NCBI GenBank assembly: GCA_013911715.1
Contig: JACEST010000044.1
Coordinates: 1 to 13,886 of the forward strand
Direction of reading: 5' to 3'
DNA from: Sphingopyxis sp.
Lineage (GTDB): Bacteria; Pseudomonadota; Alphaproteobacteria; Sphingomonadales; Sphingomonadaceae
Length of the DNA: 13,886 bases
In this document: positions 13,055 through 13,886 of the stretch, in pieces
How positions within the stretch are numbered: position 1 is the first letter of the stretch
Layout: every line of letters begins with the position of its first letter
Position numbers and translations under genes: made by a program
The notes under the pieces: generated by a model
Told to the model about the DNA's origin: nothing
What the model saw: the letters and a program-made list of their open reading frames with translations, nothing else
Database searches by the model: none

Positions 13055-13654
13055 ATGGAATTCACACAAAGGCGCACGGTCAATATGGTGGCCGTATTGC
13101 TGTTGCTGGTGGCCATTTCGCAACCGATCTACACAGCCTTGTATCTCCGTGCGCCCGACATTGACCGCCAATTCCTGTGGGGATTGGAAGGGCTCCTATT
13201 CGTGCTGCTGGCTGCTTTTGCCGGATCCGCTTTGGTGATGGCCAAGCGCTATACTTTGGGCTTCTCCGCGATTGCGTTCAGCGCGGTGCTCAATGTGGTC
13301 CAGGTCGGCGTGGGCCTCACGCAATTCGGCCCGTTTCGCGCCGCTGCCGAAACCAATGCTGACCTCAGCGGTGTCGCATCCTCGGTCGTTGCCTTCTCCT
13401 TCTTCGGATATAATGCCGCAAAAATCCTGCTTGGCCTTGCTGCCGTCGTATTCGGCATGGCTAAGATGAACGATGGCAGCAAAGCTTTGGGTGGCTTGAC
13501 GGTGGCGGTTGGCGCGGTGGCGTTTGTCGCCAACACGCTGGTAATGATGTTCGGCCTGCAGGGCTTTTTGCCTTCGCCCGTCGCTGGTGGATCTGGCGTA
13601 TTAGCCACATTGCTTCTGGCGCTTTGCCTGTTCAGCGTCGGCGGCGAAGACTGA
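13055..13654 (+). CDS. Small integral membrane protein, unknown function
   Basis: Protein of 199 residues, very hydrophobic, with about six membrane segments: near 10-31, 41-62, 67-91, 106-135, 143-167 and 178-195. The N-terminus is short and basic (MEFTQRRTVN) and the tail is GGED. I do not recognise a family. It has no obvious catalytic or transport motif. A conserved-looking loop ALYLRAPDIDRQFLWGLEG is at 28-46. The ATG has a good AAAGGA ribosome site. The gene appears to stand alone, with its own promoter region and a possible hairpin after it. A four- or five-helix topology is also possible, since the fourth hydrophobic stretch is long and the last is weak. Confidence 0.85.
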   Translation: MEFTQRRTVNMVAVLLLLVAISQPIYTALYLRAPDIDRQFLWGLEGLLFVLLAAFAGSALVMAKRYTLGFSAIAFSAVLNVVQVGVGLTQFGPFRAAAETNADLSGVASSVVAFSFFGYNAAKILLGLAAVVFGMAKMNDGSKALGGLTVAVGAVAFVANTLVMMFGLQGFLPSPVAGGSGVLATLLLALCLFSVGGED

Positions 13655-13660
13655 CTCCAT

Positions 13661-13681
13661 ACCCCAATTATGGGTTGGGGT
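13661..13681 (+). terminator. Possible terminator hairpin after the membrane-protein gene
   Basis: ACCCCAA, loop TTATGGG, TTGGGGT: a 7-base-pair stem starting 6 bases after the stop codon. There is no T tract after it, so this is a weak call. Confidence 0.4.
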
Positions 13682-13719
13682 GCGGTGGGGTTACAGTGGC
13701 ACTTTCCTATGTCCCCAAT

Positions 13720-13815
13720 CCCGTCGCTCCGTGCTTGACACGGGGCTGGGCTTTTCCCCTTTGGCGCAGCGCAGCGCAGCTAAGCCAGGCCCCGCATCAC
13801 GTGCGGGGCGACGGG
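13720..13815. repeat. Family E palindromic repeat pair at the right edge
   Basis: Two 31-base arms in inverted orientation (13720-13750 and 13785-13815) share CCCGTCGC.CCG..C.TGA..CGGGGC.TGG, and each is itself a small hairpin. The spacer includes GCGCA repeated three times (13764-13778). No gene is seen from 13655 to 13886; past the repeat, the sequence up to the edge includes TCGCGTCTTTGCGTGAAAC, which I cannot assign. Confidence 0.75.
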
Positions 13816-13886
13816 GGTTTTGGGGTCAGGCAGCGACCCTTTCGCGTCTTTGCGTGAAACCGCTTTCCCTCCGCATCGTGGGGAGG

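Noticed and set aside
13764..13778. Tandem GCGCA repeat
   Set aside because: Only three units in the spacer of a larger palindrome; too short to mean more than local slippage.
13624..13857. Small plus-strand open frame at the right edge
   Set aside because: It overlaps the end of the membrane-protein gene and is built mostly from repeat sequence, with no ribosome site.

Overview
The window looks like chromosomal DNA of a sphingomonad-type alphaproteobacterium (Sphingopyxis, Novosphingobium, Sphingobium or a relative). The reasons are the GC-rich coding sequence, a TonB-dependent receptor beside a catabolic gene set, DUF1838, DUF1330 and HapK-like genes, and several families of short palindromic intergenic repeats of a kind common in that group. 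The genus is inference. I see no RNA genes, CRISPR array, insertion sequence or phage gene.

Layout. (1) Bases 1-4406, plus strand, read as one catabolic operon: 3' end of an amidase, a small REDY/HapK-like protein, an SDR oxidoreductase, a PuuE-like polysaccharide-deacetylase-fold hydrolase, a crotonase-fold protein that overlaps it by 4 bases, and a two-module VOC protein. Palindromic repeats sit in three of the junctions. (2) Bases 4505-5815, minus strand: a DUF1330 gene followed by a zinc-independent quinone oxidoreductase of the MDR superfamily. (3) Bases 5816-5978: a divergent promoter region with two dyad-symmetric candidate operators. (4) Bases 5979-8537, plus strand: an 852-residue TonB-dependent outer-membrane receptor, closed by a strong GC-rich hairpin. 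(5) Bases 8599-10268, minus strand: a secreted protein of unknown family, then a secreted DUF1838 protein. (6) Bases 10393-11145, plus strand: a secreted protein that resembles the LolA fold, divergent from the previous pair. (7) Bases 11352-12851: CoA-acylating methylmalonate-semialdehyde dehydrogenase (mmsA). (8) Bases 13055-13654: a small integral membrane protein of unknown function. No gap between genes exceeds 300 bases; the longest is the right edge (13655-13886), which holds repeats.

How it may work together. The receptor would import a substrate. The secreted DUF1838, LolA-like and unknown proteins act in the periplasm. The cytoplasmic enzymes (amidase, PuuE-like amide hydrolase, SDR, crotonase-fold protein, VOC protein, quinone oxidoreductase) could degrade an amide- or imide-containing or oxygenated cyclic compound. 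The best sequence link between the parts is a shared palindrome, TTGTC(T/C)GGACAA, in both divergent promoter regions (5897-5914 and 10359-10370). It would join the receptor, the DUF1330/oxidoreductase pair and the secreted DUF1838 module in one regulon. The substrate cannot be told from the sequence. No regulator gene lies in the window.
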